Positions 50,375 through 59,976 of a DNA stretch of 64,000 bases are shown in pieces. This DNA comes from CAZTAO01 sp964611645 (lineage in GTDB: Bacteria > Armatimonadota > UBA5829), in contig CAZTAO010000016.1 of assembly GCA_964611645.1 (NCBI GenBank), forward strand, positions 1 to 64,000, read 5' to 3'. The position numbers were made by a program, and so were the translations under genes. Under the pieces are notes generated by a model that made no database searches, was not told where the DNA came from, and saw only the letters and a program-made list of their open reading frames with translations. Every line of letters begins with the position of its first letter. Position 1 is the stretch's first letter.

Positions 50375-51649
50375 TTGAAGATACTTGTCGTGGGAAGCGG
50401 CGGGCGTGAACACGCCTTGACCTGGAAGCTAACGCAAAGCCCCTCCGTCAGCAAAATCTATGTCTGGCCGGGGAACGCTGGGATTGACGGAATCGCCGAA
50501 CGCGTGCCGGGCAGCGTCACCGACATCCCCGGTATCGTTGCCTTTGCTGAGAAGAACAGCATCGACCTCACGGTTGTCGGCCCTGAAACTCCGCTCATCG
50601 CTGGGCTTTCCGACACGCTGAAAGAACGAGGACTGCGGGTATTCGGCCCGAACAAGGCCGCCGCGCAGTTGGAGGGCAGCAAGGTCTTTGCCAAGAAACT
50701 CATGCTGGACAACGGCATCCCAACCGCCCTCTGCGAGGTCTTCAGCGATCCTGACAAAGCCGATGACTACGTAAAGGGCCTGCCTGAGCCTGTTGAAGCG
50801 CCGATCGTGATCAAGGCCGATGGCGAGGCGGCAGGCAAGGGTGTGCTGATCTGCAAGACCAAGGACGAAGCCTACGCCGCCATCGACTCAATAATGCGCC
50901 AGAGAGCTTTCGGCGCATCCGGCGACAAGCTGGTTATCGAGGAGTTCCTCGACGGCCAGGAAACCACATATATGTGCTTCGTATCCGGCCAGAAGTTCGC
51001 GCCGATGACGGCCTCGCAAGACTACAAGCGCGCTTACGGTGGCGATCAGGGTCTCAACACCGGCGGAATGGGCGCGTATTCTCCAGTCCCGGTTTTCACC
51101 AAGGAACTTGAAGAACTGGTGAAGAAGAAAGTGGTCAAACCCACCCTCAAGGCTCTGGCCAATATGGGCATCGAGTATTGCGGGGTGCTCTATGTTGGGT
51201 TGGCGCTTACCTCCAAAGGGCCGAAAGTCGTGGAGTTCAACTGCCGCTTTGGAGACCCCGAAACCCAGGTGGTTATGCCTCTGCTGAAATCAGACCTGGC
51301 CCAAGTGCTGCTTTCCGTCGCTGAGTCCCGACTCGACGAATCCGCCGTCAACTGGTATCATGAAAAGGCGCTTTGCGTCGTGATGGCATCGGGCGGGTAT
51401 CCGGGCGACTACTCCAAGGGAGAGGTCATTGAGGGCATCCGGGAAGCTGAAGCCACTGGCGCGATGGTGTTCCACGCCGGTACCGAGACACGTGACGGGC
51501 GAATCGTGACGTCTGGGGGCCGGGTTCTTGCAGTAACCGCAAAAGGGGCCGGCTATGCCGAGTGTATAGCGAAGGCCTATCGGGGCGTCGAGAGAATCCA
51601 TTTCGAGGGCGCCCACTACAGAAGAGACATTGGAGCGAGGCTACTTTGA
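50375..51649 (+). CDS. purD: Phosphoribosylamine-glycine ligase
   Basis: ATP-grasp enzyme of step two in purine synthesis. The 424-residue protein, with TTG start at 50375, opens LKILVVGSGGREHALTWKL, then has VVGPETPLIAGL and GEAAGKGV (ATP-grasp), and the late FNCRFGDPETQ motif near residue 288. Family length is about 420-430. It heads the purine operon; purE follows with an overlapping stop-start. A longer ORF start upstream is a shadow of the preceding methyltransferase gap. Confidence 0.93.
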   Translation: MKILVVGSGGREHALTWKLTQSPSVSKIYVWPGNAGIDGIAERVPGSVTDIPGIVAFAEKNSIDLTVVGPETPLIAGLSDTLKERGLRVFGPNKAAAQLEGSKVFAKKLMLDNGIPTALCEVFSDPDKADDYVKGLPEPVEAPIVIKADGEAAGKGVLICKTKDEAYAAIDSIMRQRAFGASGDKLVIEEFLDGQETTYMCFVSGQKFAPMTASQDYKRAYGGDQGLNTGGMGAYSPVPVFTKELEELVKKKVVKPTLKALANMGIEYCGVLYVGLALTSKGPKVVEFNCRFGDPETQVVMPLLKSDLAQVLLSVAESRLDESAVNWYHEKALCVVMASGGYPGDYSKGEVIEGIREAEATGAMVFHAGTETRDGRIVTSGGRVLAVTAKGAGYAECIAKAYRGVERIHFEGAHYRRDIGARLL

Positions 51650-52119
51650 CCGGTAAAGTCGCAATCATCATGGGCAGCAAGTCCGACTCGGAGATCATGA
51701 AGGGCGCTTCGGACACTCTTGACGAGTTCGGTGTTGAGAGCCACACGTTTGTCATTTCCGCCCACAGAAACCCTCAGGGAGTGTTCGATTTCGCGACCGG
51801 GGCGGAATCCGAGGGCTACGAGGTGATCATAGCGGGAGCCGGGATGGCCGCGCATCTGCCTGGAGTTATCGCGGGACTCACGCCTCTGCCAGTCATCGGC
51901 GTGCCCACGAAATCAGCGGCATTGAACGGTATGGACTCTCTGCTTTCGATAGTCCAGATGCCATCCGGAGTGCCGGTAGCAACCGTGGCAATCGACGGCG
52001 CGAAGAACGCCGCCATACTGGCAGTCCAGATACTTGCCACTAAGTACCCCGAACTGCGCGAGGCAGTGAGAGCGCACAAAGCCAAACTGGCTTCGGCCGG
52101 ACGAATACAACTGAGGTAG
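51646..52119 (+). CDS. purE: N5-carboxyaminoimidazole ribonucleotide mutase
   Basis: Moves the carboxylate on carboxyaminoimidazole ribonucleotide. The 157-residue class I PurE has the MGSKSDSEIM phosphate motif near residue 9, SAHRNPQGVFDFA and AGAGMAAHLPGVIAGLTPLPVIGVP. The TTG start overlaps the purD TGA stop (TTGA). No purK is in the window, so the carboxylation partner must be elsewhere. Confidence 0.93.
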   Translation: MTGKVAIIMGSKSDSEIMKGASDTLDEFGVESHTFVISAHRNPQGVFDFATGAESEGYEVIIAGAGMAAHLPGVIAGLTPLPVIGVPTKSAALNGMDSLLSIVQMPSGVPVATVAIDGAKNAAILAVQILATKYPELREAVRAHKAKLASAGRIQLR

Positions 52120-52121
52120 CG

Positions 52122-53417
52122 ATGATACAGCGTTATACCCTCCCCAAGATGGGCGGCATCTGGAGTGAACAGGCGAAGTTCCAGAGCTGGCTCGAAGTTG
52201 AGCTTGCCATTTGCGAGGCCCAAGAGCATTTCGGTCTTATCCCCAAAGGTTCCAGTGAAGCCATACAGTCCAAAGCCACGTTCACCGTTGAGCGCATCGA
52301 AGAGATCGAGCGCGAGACCCACCACGACCTCATTGCCTTCGTCAAAGCAGTTACCGAGAACATGGGCGACGAGGGGCGATATGTCCACTACGGCGTCACC
52401 AGCTACGACATCGAAGATACCGCAATGGCGCTGCGAATGCGCGATTCAGCCGAGATAATCATCGAGGACCTGGAGAAGCTCAAGGCGGTGGTTGCAAGGC
52501 TGGCCCGCGAGCACAAAATGACCCCGATGATAGGCCGCACCCACGGCGTCCACGCGGAACCGATCACGTTCGGTTTCAAGATGGCTGTGTGGTATTCGCA
52601 GATAGAACGAGACATCGAGCGGGTGGAAGCGGCACAGAAAGCAGTCAGCGCGGGGAAGATATCCGGGGCTGTCGGCATATTCGGCAACACTGATCCCCGC
52701 ATCGAGGAATATGTGTGCGAGAGGCTAGGCCTAAGTGTTGCGCCGGTCTCCACGCAGATAGTCCAGCGCGACCGTCACGCCCAGATGCTCTGCGCGCTTG
52801 CGATTGCGGCCTCATCTGCCGAGGGCTTTGCCACCGAGATGCGAAACCTGCAGCGGACCGAGATACTGGAAGTTCAGGAGATGTTCCTGCCGGGCCAGCG
52901 TGGGTCCTCGGCAATGCCGCACAAGCGAAACCCGTGGCGGTTTGAGACCGTGGTGGGGCTGGCGAGAGTGGTTCGGACCAACGCCCAGCCCGCGATGGAG
53001 AACATCACAAGCTGGCACGAGCGCGACAACACCAACTCCGCCTGCGAGAGAGTCATAATCACAGACAGCTTCTGCGCCGCCGACTTCCTGCTGGGTTCCC
53101 TGGCGAAGCTGATGGACCGGCTGGAGATAAACGTCGACCGGATGCAGAAGAACCTGGAGATGATGGGCCAGTTGTCCTTCTCCGAGCACGTGCTTCTGGC
53201 GCTGGTTCGCAAAGGTCTCTCTCGTGACGAAGGCTACAAGATATGCCAGCGCAACGCCGCAAAGTGCTGGGACGAGAACATCCCATTCTGCCAGGCCCTG
53301 GAGCAAGATGCAGACGTCCAGCGACTTCTGACCAAGAGCGATTTGGATGATTGTTTCGATCTGGGGCATCACTTTAGGAATGTGGATACGATATTTGAGA
53401 GGTTGGGGCTGATCTAG
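52122..53417 (+). CDS. purB: Adenylosuccinate lyase
   Basis: Cleaves SAICAR and adenylosuccinate to release fumarate. The 431-residue fumarase/aspartase-superfamily protein has GRTHGVHAEPITFG near residue 135, GSSAMPHKRNP near 263-273 (signature with the catalytic Ser loop) and a helical body. Start ATG at 52122 follows purE by 2 nt. It completes a run purD-E-B before the membrane-protein insertion. Confidence 0.95.
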   Translation: MIQRYTLPKMGGIWSEQAKFQSWLEVELAICEAQEHFGLIPKGSSEAIQSKATFTVERIEEIERETHHDLIAFVKAVTENMGDEGRYVHYGVTSYDIEDTAMALRMRDSAEIIIEDLEKLKAVVARLAREHKMTPMIGRTHGVHAEPITFGFKMAVWYSQIERDIERVEAAQKAVSAGKISGAVGIFGNTDPRIEEYVCERLGLSVAPVSTQIVQRDRHAQMLCALAIAASSAEGFATEMRNLQRTEILEVQEMFLPGQRGSSAMPHKRNPWRFETVVGLARVVRTNAQPAMENITSWHERDNTNSACERVIITDSFCAADFLLGSLAKLMDRLEINVDRMQKNLEMMGQLSFSEHVLLALVRKGLSRDEGYKICQRNAAKCWDENIPFCQALEQDADVQRLLTKSDLDDCFDLGHHFRNVDTIFERLGLI

Positions 53418-53493
53418 TGGGCATCCCCCTACGTGATAAGCTGAATAGCTGTGAAGTCCAGATACAAGGCCGTGGAGTTCAAAGGAGCCGCGT

Positions 53494-54225
53494 ATGAACA
53501 GGAGCGTCACTTTAGTCTGGCTCTTCTCCCTTAGTTACATCGTGGCCCTGTCTTGTTTGATGGCTGTTCTGGGGGCTGCACAGGCTATCTCGGTTGTCAA
53601 GTACAATAGCGGCGGCAGATTAGGCCCAGACCAGCCGATAGACACGAGAAACATCGGTGATCGCCCTGTAAGCAGCCCTGAGGGTGGCGTATACCAAAAC
53701 GACAAAGCGGGCTACATGTATGAATACAAGGACGTAGACGGACACACTGTCGAAGTCTATTCCGCTGGAATGGGCGCCGCGCAGAATCTTGCTGAGGGCG
53801 CAGTGAACTTGGCGTTTTCGTGGTTGCCATTGGTGTGTCTTTTAGAGATGCTGTTTATGCTTGGAGCCACATTTGTGTACATGCTTCCGGTATTAAGAGT
53901 GATGAAGCGGCTCGCACCAGATATGAGCTGGGCAATGGATAACACAGAGTACGGGATTACCGGAGGTACTATCCTCCTCTTGCTGGCATTCATCAGTGGG
54001 GCACTATGGTCTTCCTACATGGGCTTGAGCGTTTTCGACAACGGGTTGTTCAGTCAGATATCTTGGGTGAGTAATATGTACAAATCGTCATGGATGCGGG
54101 CAAACTGCGACGTTGTATCTGTTCTAGGGGGGATTCTTATTCTTGCATCCATATTCCTGTGCATATGGGTCTTGGTATCTCCTAAGATACTAGGCAAGAG
54201 CGCCAATACTGTAACCAAGGACTAA
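53494..54225 (+). CDS. Four-TM membrane protein of unknown function in the purine operon
   Basis: A 243-residue protein with about four hydrophobic helices: near residues 8-30, 108-132, 155-180 and 208-232 (e.g. LVWLFSLSYIVALSCLMAVLG). A hydrophilic stretch (about 35-100) between the first and second helix is likely outside. No family was recognised. It lies 76 nt after purB and 3 nt before purS. Its base composition looks AT-richer than the flanking pur genes, so it may be a later insertion. An ATG with AGGAG-like bases upstream is reasonable. Confidence 0.65.
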   Translation: MNRSVTLVWLFSLSYIVALSCLMAVLGAAQAISVVKYNSGGRLGPDQPIDTRNIGDRPVSSPEGGVYQNDKAGYMYEYKDVDGHTVEVYSAGMGAAQNLAEGAVNLAFSWLPLVCLLEMLFMLGATFVYMLPVLRVMKRLAPDMSWAMDNTEYGITGGTILLLLAFISGALWSSYMGLSVFDNGLFSQISWVSNMYKSSWMRANCDVVSVLGGILILASIFLCIWVLVSPKILGKSANTVTKD

Positions 54226-54228
54226 TCA

Positions 54229-54489
54229 ATGACCAAAGCAAACGTATATGTAACTCTGAAACCGTCTCTGCTGGATGCGCAGGGGAAAGTTGTGCATGGG
54301 GCGCTTGAGAACCTGGGGTATTCCGAGGTCGAGAGCGTACGAATGGGGAAGTTCATCGAGGTAAAGTTCAAGGGCGACGCCAAAGATGTTGAACAGCAGC
54401 TCGATGAGATCTGCCGGAAACTCCTGAGCAACCCTGTGATTGAAGACTACCGGTACGAGATAATCCCGAACGAGGAGCCGTCGAAATGA
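54229..54489 (+). CDS. purS: Phosphoribosylformylglycinamidine synthase, PurS subunit
   Basis: Small subunit of the three-part FGAM synthase. The 86-residue protein has the family opening ANVYVTLKPSLLDAQGKVVHGALENLG, with GYSEVESVRMGKFIEVKF and LLSNPVIEDYRYEI at the end. It overlaps purQ by 4 nt and follows the membrane protein by 3 nt. Separate PurS, PurQ and short PurL are characteristic of Gram-positive-type and related lineages. Confidence 0.95.
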   Translation: MTKANVYVTLKPSLLDAQGKVVHGALENLGYSEVESVRMGKFIEVKFKGDAKDVEQQLDEICRKLLSNPVIEDYRYEIIPNEEPSK

Positions 54490-55175
54490 AATTCGGCGTA
54501 GTTGTTTTTCCGGGTTCGAACTGTGACCAGGACTCTTACTTTGCGGTCAAGAACGTTCTGAAGCAGCCGGTGGAGTATATTTGGCACCAGACGACTGATC
54601 TGGCGGGGTTCGATTGTATCATCCTGCCGGGTGGGTTTTCGTACGGTGACTATTTGCGGACCGGCGCAATCGCGCGGTTCAGCCCTGTGATGAATGCCAT
54701 CCAGGACTTCGCCGACAAGGGCGGCAGGCTCATCGGCATCTGCAACGGTTTCCAGATACTCTGCGAAGCGCACCTGCTTCCCGGCGCGCTCATCGCCAAC
54801 GACGGCCTGAAGTTCATCTGCAAGTACGTGCATCTGCGTGTGGAAAGCAACACCAGCGACTTCACCAACCAGTGCTCGGCGGGCCAGGTGCTGCGAGTTC
54901 CGATAGCTCACCAGGGCGGCAACTACTACGCCGACAAAGACACCATCAAGTCCCTCGAGGACAACGGCCAGGTGATCCTGCGCTACTGCGATGACGCAGG
55001 GGTGGTCGGCAAAGCCTGCAACCCCAACGGCTCGATCAACAACATCGCAGGGATTATCAACAAGGCAGGAAACGTCGCGGGAATGATGCCGCACCCGGAA
55101 CGCGCCGTTGAGGATGTCCTTGGAAGCACGGATGGCAATTACATTCTAAAGTCAATAGTCCAGAGCCTATCGTAG
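54486..55175 (+). CDS. purQ: Phosphoribosylformylglycinamidine synthase, PurQ glutaminase subunit
   Basis: Class I glutamine amidotransferase that supplies ammonia to PurL. The 229-residue protein has the LPGGFSYGDYLRTGAIARF segment, nucleophile Cys in IGICNGFQIL near residue 93, and the catalytic His/Glu pair in MPHPERAVED near 201. It overlaps purS by 4 nt and ends 34 nt before purL. Confidence 0.96.
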   Translation: MKFGVVVFPGSNCDQDSYFAVKNVLKQPVEYIWHQTTDLAGFDCIILPGGFSYGDYLRTGAIARFSPVMNAIQDFADKGGRLIGICNGFQILCEAHLLPGALIANDGLKFICKYVHLRVESNTSDFTNQCSAGQVLRVPIAHQGGNYYADKDTIKSLEDNGQVILRYCDDAGVVGKACNPNGSINNIAGIINKAGNVAGMMPHPERAVEDVLGSTDGNYILKSIVQSLS

Positions 55176-55209
55176 GCGCGATTGCATACAGTAAACCAGG
55201 AGAAGTTAA

Positions 55210-57477
55210 TTGGCTGACTCCATAAAGAATACATCTCCCATCGAACCCAAAGTCTACCGCGACATGGGACTCAGCGACGCCGAATACGGCCAGGTTGTTG
55301 GCGTGCTTGGCAGGCACCCCACGTACACTGAAGTGGGAATGTACGCCGTTATGTGGAGCGAGCACTGCGGGTACAAGTATTCTCGCCCTATTCTGCGGCT
55401 TTTCAAGAAATACCGGGAAGCACTGGATGGCGCGGGTCTAGAGAACGCCGGGCTGATAGACATCGGCGACGGTTTGGCTATAGCAATGAAGATGGAAAGC
55501 CACAACCACCCGTCCGCAGTCGAGCCTTTCCAGGGCGCAGCGACCGGCGTTGGCGGGATTCTTCGTGATATATTCACAATGGGCGCTCGGCCTATCGCCT
55601 GCCTCAACAGCCTCCGATTTGGCGGGTTGGAAGATCAGCATAACAGGTATCTTTTCGAGCATGTGGTGGGCGGGATTTCGTTCTACGGCAATTGCGTTGG
55701 AGTGCCAACGATTGGCGGCGAAGTCTACTTTGAGGACTGCTACTCCGGTAACTGCCTGCTGAATGCAATGGCTGTTGGTATCGTGAGGCATGAGGATGTC
55801 GCATTTGCCAATGCCGACGGTCCGGGCAACCCGGTGCTGCTGGTGGGTTCGCGCACAGGCCGGGATGGCATCCACGGCGCAACTTTCGCTTCAGTTGAAT
55901 TGGGGCCAGACTCAGAAAGCAAGCGGCCAAACGTCCAGATGGGTGACCCGTTCACCGAGAAGTCCTTGATCGAAGCCACCCTGGAGGCTCTCAAGACCGG
56001 TTTCATCGTCGGTATCCAGGACATGGGCGCCGCCGGTATCACGTGTTCCACCTGCGAAACCAGCGCAAAGGCCGGCACCGGGATGACGATGGACGTTCGC
56101 AAGGTGCCGCTGCGCGAAGCGGACATGACCCCATACGAGATCATGCTTTCCGAATCCCAGGAAAGAATGCTGGCGATTGTCGAAATAGGGCACGAAGACG
56201 ACGTAGCCAACGTGTTCAAGAAGTGGGGCCTGCAGGCAGTAGTTGTCGGCAAGGTCACTGACGACGGCCTGGTGCACATCTACGATGGCGATGTATTGGT
56301 TGCCCAGGTGCCCTCCAAGTCTCTGGCCGACGATGCTCCAACCTACTATCTTGATACCGTGGAACCCAAATATCTGGCCGAGGTTCAGAACTACGACCTC
56401 TCATCTATCCCCGAACCAGATGACTACAACGAAGCGCTCAAAACCCTGCTCTCCAGCCCATCTATTGCGAGCAAAGAGTGGGTCTATGAGCAGTATGATC
56501 ACATGGTTCAGACCAATACAGCAGTCCTGCCCGGCTCTGACGCCGCGGTGCTTCGCATACGAGAGACGGATAAAGCCATCGCCGTTGTGACCGACTGCAA
56601 CGGACGCTACTGCTACCTCGACCCGTTCGTGGGAGCGCAGATAGCTGTCGCCGAGGCTGCGCGTAACCTGGCTTGTTCAGGCGCAAGGCCTGTCGGGGTC
56701 ACCGACTGCCTCAACTTCGGCAACCCCGAGAAGCCCGAAGCATTCTGGCAGTTCAAGCGCGCTGTCGAAGGTTTGGCCGAAGCCTGCGAGTTCTTCAACG
56801 CCCCGGTGGTGAGTGGGAACGTTAGTTTCTACAACGAGACCCCCGAGATGGCCATCTACCCCACCCCGGTAGTCGGTATGCTCGGCCTGATTGACGATGC
56901 CGAGAAGCGCTGCACCTCCTGGTTCAAGAATGAGGGAGATGTGATTGTTCTCATCTCCGGGCAAAGGTTCACCGACGAACACGACGGCCGCACCTGCGCT
57001 GCCGAGTCGCTAGGTGGCAGCGAATATCTGAACACTCTGCACGGGCTGGCTGTTGGCCGCCCACCGGCACTCGATCTTGAGCAAGAGATCCACACGCACC
57101 ATGCGGTCCTCAAGGCTATCGATGAAGGACTGCTGACCTCCGCTCACGACTGCTCAGACGGCGGACTTGCAGTCTGCCTGGCGGAATCGTGTTTCCGTGG
57201 CAGGGTTGGCGCGCACGTATCTATGACAGCCAACTGCAGCGGTTCAGCCGCGCTGTTCGCCGAGGGGCAGTCTCGAATAGTGGTGTCGCTGCCTGCAAGC
57301 AAACTGGGCAGGCTGCGAGAGATAGTTGACGAAGCCCAGGCCGAGAGCACAATCCTCGGCAAGACTGGAAGCGACCGCCTCCGGATAGCGGTCAACGACG
57401 TGGAAGTGGTCAATTCCGGCGTGGCCACCCTGGAAAAGTGCTGGCGGGAAGCTATCGCCAGGAAAATGAAGGAATAG
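55210..57477 (+). CDS. purL: Phosphoribosylformylglycinamidine synthase, PurL subunit (short type)
   Basis: ATP-dependent synthase subunit, 755 residues, the short PurL that works with PurS and PurQ. It has the WSEHCGYKYSRP and MESHNHPSAVEPFQGAATGVGG motifs near residues 50 and 95, GVPTIGGEVYF, and the duplicated second half (SGNVSFYNET). A TTG start at 55210 follows AGGAG by 6-8 nt. Overlaps the purF reading frame at its end only out of frame. Confidence 0.96.
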   Translation: MADSIKNTSPIEPKVYRDMGLSDAEYGQVVGVLGRHPTYTEVGMYAVMWSEHCGYKYSRPILRLFKKYREALDGAGLENAGLIDIGDGLAIAMKMESHNHPSAVEPFQGAATGVGGILRDIFTMGARPIACLNSLRFGGLEDQHNRYLFEHVVGGISFYGNCVGVPTIGGEVYFEDCYSGNCLLNAMAVGIVRHEDVAFANADGPGNPVLLVGSRTGRDGIHGATFASVELGPDSESKRPNVQMGDPFTEKSLIEATLEALKTGFIVGIQDMGAAGITCSTCETSAKAGTGMTMDVRKVPLREADMTPYEIMLSESQERMLAIVEIGHEDDVANVFKKWGLQAVVVGKVTDDGLVHIYDGDVLVAQVPSKSLADDAPTYYLDTVEPKYLAEVQNYDLSSIPEPDDYNEALKTLLSSPSIASKEWVYEQYDHMVQTNTAVLPGSDAAVLRIRETDKAIAVVTDCNGRYCYLDPFVGAQIAVAEAARNLACSGARPVGVTDCLNFGNPEKPEAFWQFKRAVEGLAEACEFFNAPVVSGNVSFYNETPEMAIYPTPVVGMLGLIDDAEKRCTSWFKNEGDVIVLISGQRFTDEHDGRTCAAESLGGSEYLNTLHGLAVGRPPALDLEQEIHTHHAVLKAIDEGLLTSAHDCSDGGLAVCLAESCFRGRVGAHVSMTANCSGSAALFAEGQSRIVVSLPASKLGRLREIVDEAQAESTILGKTGSDRLRIAVNDVEVVNSGVATLEKCWREAIARKMKE

Positions 57478-57482
57478 AACCT

Positions 57483-58916
57483 ATGTTTTGTGGCGACCGG
57501 CCCGAGATTGCGGAAGAATGCGGAGTCTTTGGGATCTACGGAAGCGGCGAAGACGTGTCGAGGCTCGCGTTCTTCGGACTTTTCTCTCTGCAGCACCGCG
57601 GCCAGGAAAGCGCTGGGATAGCTGCGGCTGACGGCAATGTCATCAGCATACATCGTGACATGGGCCTTGTCACCCAGGTCTTCCAGGAAGGAAGCCTCGC
57701 CAAACTCAAAGGCCACATTTCCATTGGCCACACCAGATACTCGACCACCGGTTCCAGCGTGCTGCGAAACGTCCAGCCGATGAGCTGCGACTGCAGCTTC
57801 GGCGAAGTGGCTCTGGCGCACAACGGTGACCTGATCAATGCCTCCGACCTCCGCACGGACATGCAGGCAGAAGGCATTGAGTTCGAGACCACAAACGACA
57901 GCGAAGTCATGGTCAAGATCATCGAGAGTTCCCACTGTGCCACCATAGAGGATGCGGTAACCGAGGTGATGCGACGCGTGCGGGGGGCTTACTCGGTACT
58001 CGTTATGACCAAGGACAAGCTCATCGCATTCCGCGACCCATACGGCGTCAGGCCGCTCTCGCTGGGCAGGCTCAACGGCGATGCCTATGTTCTGTCATCC
58101 GAAACCTGCGCATTCAACACCATAGGCGCGAAGTTCCTGCGGGAGATAGAGCCGGGTGAGATGATAGTCATCGATGAAAACGGGCTGCACGAATACCAGG
58201 CGGTTCCCGTGCAAGGCCGGGCTCTGTGTATATTTGAGTATGTGTATTTCGCAAGGCCGGACAGCATAATGTACGGCAAGTCGGTTCACGAGACCCGGCG
58301 CAGGATGGGCCACGAGCTTGCGAAAGAGCATCCCATCAACGATGCCCATCTCGTGTTTGCGATCCCCGATACCGGCACCCCCGCCGCAATAGGTCTTGCT
58401 GAAGCAGCCAGGAAGCCTTACCGCGAAGGGGTTATCAAGAACCGCTACATCCACCGCACATTCATCCAGCCCGACCAGCGCATGCGGGAATTGGGTGTAA
58501 GGATGAAGTTGACCCCGCTGATAGAGACCATTTCAGGGCACAAAGTGGTGATGGTTGAAGACAGCATCGTGCGCGGGACCACAGTCGGCCCGACAGTGAA
58601 GATGATAAGGGAAGCCGGGGCCAAGGAAGTCCACGTGCGCATAGCTTCGCCGCCCTACAGGCATCCGTGTTTCTATGGGATCGATACTGCCAACCAGAAC
58701 GAGCTTATCGCAAGCAAGCTGTCCATCGAAGAGATCCGCCAGTATATCGGCGCGGACAGCCTTGGTTACCTGAGTCTGCCGGGGCTGGTGAAGGCGGTTG
58801 GGGTGAAGAAAGACAGGCTCTGCTGCGCTTGCCTCGACGGCAAATACCCTATCCCCATACCCAAGGAAGCCAAACTGAGCAAGAACGTCTTTGAAGAAGC
58901 GGAGTCGGAAGGCTAG
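57483..58916 (+). CDS. purF: Amidophosphoribosyltransferase
   Basis: First committed step: PRPP plus glutamine to phosphoribosylamine. The 477-residue protein starts with a 12-residue propeptide before the nucleophile Cys13 (EECGVFGIYG). The PRPP loop VVMVEDSIVRGTT lies near residue 355. C-terminal Cys pair in LCCACLDGKYP and Cys in PCFYGID suggest the Fe-S cluster of the B. subtilis-type enzyme. Its ATG lies 3 nt after purL; longer starts overlap purL out of frame. Confidence 0.95.
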   Translation: MFCGDRPEIAEECGVFGIYGSGEDVSRLAFFGLFSLQHRGQESAGIAAADGNVISIHRDMGLVTQVFQEGSLAKLKGHISIGHTRYSTTGSSVLRNVQPMSCDCSFGEVALAHNGDLINASDLRTDMQAEGIEFETTNDSEVMVKIIESSHCATIEDAVTEVMRRVRGAYSVLVMTKDKLIAFRDPYGVRPLSLGRLNGDAYVLSSETCAFNTIGAKFLREIEPGEMIVIDENGLHEYQAVPVQGRALCIFEYVYFARPDSIMYGKSVHETRRRMGHELAKEHPINDAHLVFAIPDTGTPAAIGLAEAARKPYREGVIKNRYIHRTFIQPDQRMRELGVRMKLTPLIETISGHKVVMVEDSIVRGTTVGPTVKMIREAGAKEVHVRIASPPYRHPCFYGIDTANQNELIASKLSIEEIRQYIGADSLGYLSLPGLVKAVGVKKDRLCCACLDGKYPIPIPKEAKLSKNVFEEAESEG

Positions 58917-58938
58917 GCTCCGACATTGGAGGCGCAAT

Positions 58939-59976
58939 ATGACTGAAGAGAACTCTGCCTACAAGCAGGCTGGAGTCGATATAGACGCGGGCGAGCTTAC
59001 CGTCCGCAACATCAAAGAGCGTGTTCGCGCTACGTTCAATGACAAGGTCCTCACCGAGCTTGGTGGTTTCGGCGGGATGTACCTGGCGGATTTCCAGGGC
59101 ATGACCGCCCCCGTTCTAGTTTCGAGCATCGACGGCGTGGGGACGAAGGTCAAAGTCGCCGCGATGATGAACAAGTACGACACCATCGGCGCCGACCTCG
59201 TCAACCACTGTATCAACGACGTCCTAATGCAGGGCGCTTCTCCCCTATTCTTCCTCGATTACTTCGCCACCAGCCATCTTGAGCCGGCTGTTGTGGAGGA
59301 AGTGGTAGGCGGTATGGCGCTTGCGTGCTCGGCGACGGGCTGCGCGCTCATCGGTGGCGAGACCGCTGAAATGCCGGGCGTGTATGTAGAGGGTGAGTTC
59401 GACCTCGCCGGCTGCATCATTGGCGTCGTCGACCGCGAGAAAGTGATAGACAGCAGGAAAGTCGCACCGGGCGACGTCATTATCGGCCTCGCAAGCTCCG
59501 GGCTGCACACCAACGGTTTCTCCCTCGCCCGAAAAGTGCTGTTTGAAGACGCCGGGCTGAAGGCCGACCAGTATATGCCGGAGTTGGGTGGCGTGCTGGG
59601 AGAAGTGCTTCTTGCGCCCCACAGGTGCTACCTCAAGCCGGTAGTTGAGCTGATGCGGAAGGTCGAAGTCCACTCGATGGCGCACATCACCGGTGGCGGG
59701 TTCTACGGAAACATCAGCCGAATCCTGCCGACCGATTGCCAGGCCATCGTTGAGCGTGGAAACTGGGTTGTCCCCCCCATATTCCACCTCATTCAGGACA
59801 AAGGCGGCATATCCGGCGGGGAAATGCACCGGGCTTTCAACATGGGAATCGGGATGGTAGTGATCGTTGCCAAGGAGAACGGCATCGATGCTATGAACAT
59901 TCTTGAAGCCGCCGGTGAGACTGCAAGGCTGATTGGGGAAGTTCGCCAGGGCAGCAGGGAGGTCGTGGTTATATGA
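58939..59976 (+). CDS. purM: Phosphoribosylformylglycinamidine cyclo-ligase
   Basis: Forms AIR from FGAM. The 345-residue protein has the opening YKQAGVDIDAG, GGFGGMYL and the SSIDGVGTKVKVA motif near 70, and GETAEMPGVY with GLASSGLHTNGFSLAR, typical of PurM. The ATG at 58939 follows GGAGG by 8 nt. It overlaps purN by 4 nt. Confidence 0.96.
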   Translation: MTEENSAYKQAGVDIDAGELTVRNIKERVRATFNDKVLTELGGFGGMYLADFQGMTAPVLVSSIDGVGTKVKVAAMMNKYDTIGADLVNHCINDVLMQGASPLFFLDYFATSHLEPAVVEEVVGGMALACSATGCALIGGETAEMPGVYVEGEFDLAGCIIGVVDREKVIDSRKVAPGDVIIGLASSGLHTNGFSLARKVLFEDAGLKADQYMPELGGVLGEVLLAPHRCYLKPVVELMRKVEVHSMAHITGGGFYGNISRILPTDCQAIVERGNWVVPPIFHLIQDKGGISGGEMHRAFNMGIGMVVIVAKENGIDAMNILEAAGETARLIGEVRQGSREVVVI

